In this document: piece after piece, positions 62,415-64,000 of the stretch
Layout: each line of letters starts with the position of its first letter
How positions within the stretch are numbered: position 1 is the first letter of the stretch
From: Mya arenaria
Taxonomy: Eukaryota > Mollusca > Bivalvia > Myida > Myidae
Direction of reading: 5' to 3'
Length of the DNA stretch: 64,000 nucleotides
Assembly (NCBI RefSeq): GCF_026914265.1
Contig: NC_069125.1
Coordinates: forward strand, 65,275,479 to 65,339,478
Program-made: the position numbers and the translations under genes
The notes under the pieces: generated by a model
Databases searched by the model: none
What the model was told of the DNA's origin: nothing
What the model saw: only the letters and a program-made list of their open reading frames with translations

Positions 62415-63510
62415 ATCCCCCGTCGAATCGAAGGTTTCGGGAGCGGGATATTGTTTTGGTGTTGTCCGTCCGTCCATCATTCCATCCGTCCGTCCGTCTG
62501 TCCGGAACCATATCTTGGTAGGCATTGATCAGAAAATGTTCAAACTTGGTCAGAATGGTCCCCTGGATCACATCTCGACCACTTGTAAAAGTGGGTCACA
62601 TGGGGTCAAAAACTAGGTCACTAGGTCAAATTTTAGAAAAATCTTTTGAACAAACATGGTCAAATATTCATGAAACTTAATCAAAATGTTTTCTTGATGA
62701 ACTCTTAGAAGTTTTTAAAACTGGGTCACATATGATCGAAAATGAGGTCACTAGGTCGAATCTAGGGAAAATCTTGTCAGGAACCATTTCATGGTAATGA
62801 TTGGTCAGATTATGTTTAAACTTGGTCAGGATGTACCCCAAAATGAAATATGGACCTCTTGTAAAAGTTGGCCACATGGGGTCAAAAAATAGGTCACTAG
62901 CTCAAATCTTAGAAAAATCTTTGGAACACATTAGAGTATGGTCTAATATTCATGAAACGTGATCAGAATGTTTTCCATGATGAACTCTTTGACATGTTTA
63001 AAACTGGGTTACATGTGATAAAAAATTAGAAAACTGGGTCACATGTGATAAAAAATTATTAATTAATCAATAAAATCAAAAATCACCAACATGAAGCTCC
63101 TATTCATGATTTTTTTATCCCCCACCAAATCGAAGCTTTCGGGAGGGGGATATTGTTTTGGCGTTGTCCGTCCTTCATTATCTGTAATTGAAAATAACAC
63201 ACAGTGAACATGATCAACAGGTACCTTAAAATGTCATTTTCCACTATTTCCTGTTATCACTTCAGACATATCTGAACTTTCACTTTGAAATCATGCAAAT
63301 TCATAGAATCTATTAAAAATGTTACTCTATATATACAAAACTTTTATTTCAAATAATTCCAAAAAAACTAAAACTTATATCCAATGTTCATAGCAGTCCA
63401 TTTCTCTGCAGCCATATTACATGTTAATATAGGAATATTCCACCTACTTTTCATTTCCAATCCATGAACTTTGCCTTATCAGGCGGGAGATTTCAATTCA
63501 ACGAATTTGC
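62415..63510 (+). repeat. dispersed repeat copies 3 and 4
   Basis: A head ATCCCCCGTCGAATCGAAGG at 62415 begins a copy whose tail is missing. A second head (ATCCCCCACCAAATCGAAGC) at 63117 begins a shortened copy that ends in ATCAGGCGGGAGATTTCAAT near 63500. Both belong to the family seen at 9898 and 36481. Confidence 0.75.
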
Positions 63511-64000
63511 TTTTTTTTCTTGTAACAGCTGAGGTTGTATGCGTTCGCAAGGTCATGTTCATTCTGAGGGCCATGTCTATTGATGTCAGTGCTCCTGTCA
63601 AAATAATCTATGTCACTGTCATGTCTATCCATGTGTTCCTGTTGTCATATTTCATGCTTCTGCCCTATCTGTCGGTGCGTTTGTAGCAGTATATTATGAC
63701 TGTCTAGTCTGACAGTACTACCTTCTTTGTATTTTATGTCACTTCCATGTCAATTGATTCTCCCATAGTCGTATAACATAGCATGTCCTTCAATGTTCCC
63801 ATATTGTATTTCATATCATTACAGTGTCAGACAACGTTCCCTTCGTCGTTTTATATGTGACTACCTTCATTGTTGATTCTCTTGTCAGCATTTGTTATAA
63901 CTCTGCCATTTCTTTCAGCATTCTTTATAACTTTACCATGTTGATCTATGTTACTGTCAATATTTCCATAATTATTAACACAGACTGTCTATGCCCCAAT
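63511..64000. other. Deltex intron 2 continued
   Basis: Loose repetition of phrases such as 'tttcatatcattacagtgtc' and 'ctgtcatgtc' suggests an old degenerate relative of the 45-bp array. No exon is recognised. Confidence 0.4.

Overview
The window looks like AT-rich, intron-dense, repeat-rich nuclear DNA of a marine invertebrate. A bivalve mollusc fits best, because the gene content is animal (Deltex, CCDC92), spliceosomal GT-AG introns are everywhere, and short degraded transposons and minisatellites fill most of the sequence. The species call is inference.

Layout. At 2002-3301 (minus) is a small unidentified gene of two or three coding exons, with a CRE-like octamer just upstream of its probable start. 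At about 4270-5965 (minus) lies a decayed non-LTR retrotransposon. At 6472-11563 (plus) is gene A, an eight-exon gene rebuilt here from matching splice phases (725 codons). It encodes a chymotrypsin-fold (PA clan) peptidase without a signal peptide and with a long N-terminal region I do not recognise. A LINE 3' end follows at about 12905-13605. At 14348-16696 (minus) is a two-exon type II membrane fucosyltransferase-like enzyme whose only intron is filled by a 61-bp tandem repeat copied from its own splice acceptor. From 16.7 to 22.4 kb there are microsatellites, a LINE RNase H relic, a duplicated AT-rich block, a hairpin MITE and a tRNA-derived SINE.

At 22458-35054 (plus) is gene B, a paralogue of gene A with the same exon phases and the same His/Asp/Ser arrangement. 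One of its introns carries a 4.6-kb array of a 34-bp minisatellite, and its last intron carries a TTAA-flanked MITE. From 35 to 42.9 kb I see only repeats. CCDC92 (42922-45747, minus) and Deltex (47423 to beyond the end, plus) stand head to head about 1.7 kb apart. The 12.7-kb first Deltex intron holds 181-bp and about 148-bp arrays, a hAT-like transposase relic, a hAT-like non-autonomous element and a run of GC-rich hairpins. The following intron holds a 45-bp array and further copies of a dispersed repeat.

The genes are not a functional cluster in any way I can show. Deltex (Notch pathway ubiquitin ligase) and CCDC92 share an intergenic region. The most unusual content is the A/B pair: two tandem genes joining an apparently cytosolic PA-clan peptidase to an uncharacterised N-terminal region of over 400 residues. 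All reconstructions were done by eye from splice sites and reading frames. No database search was run.
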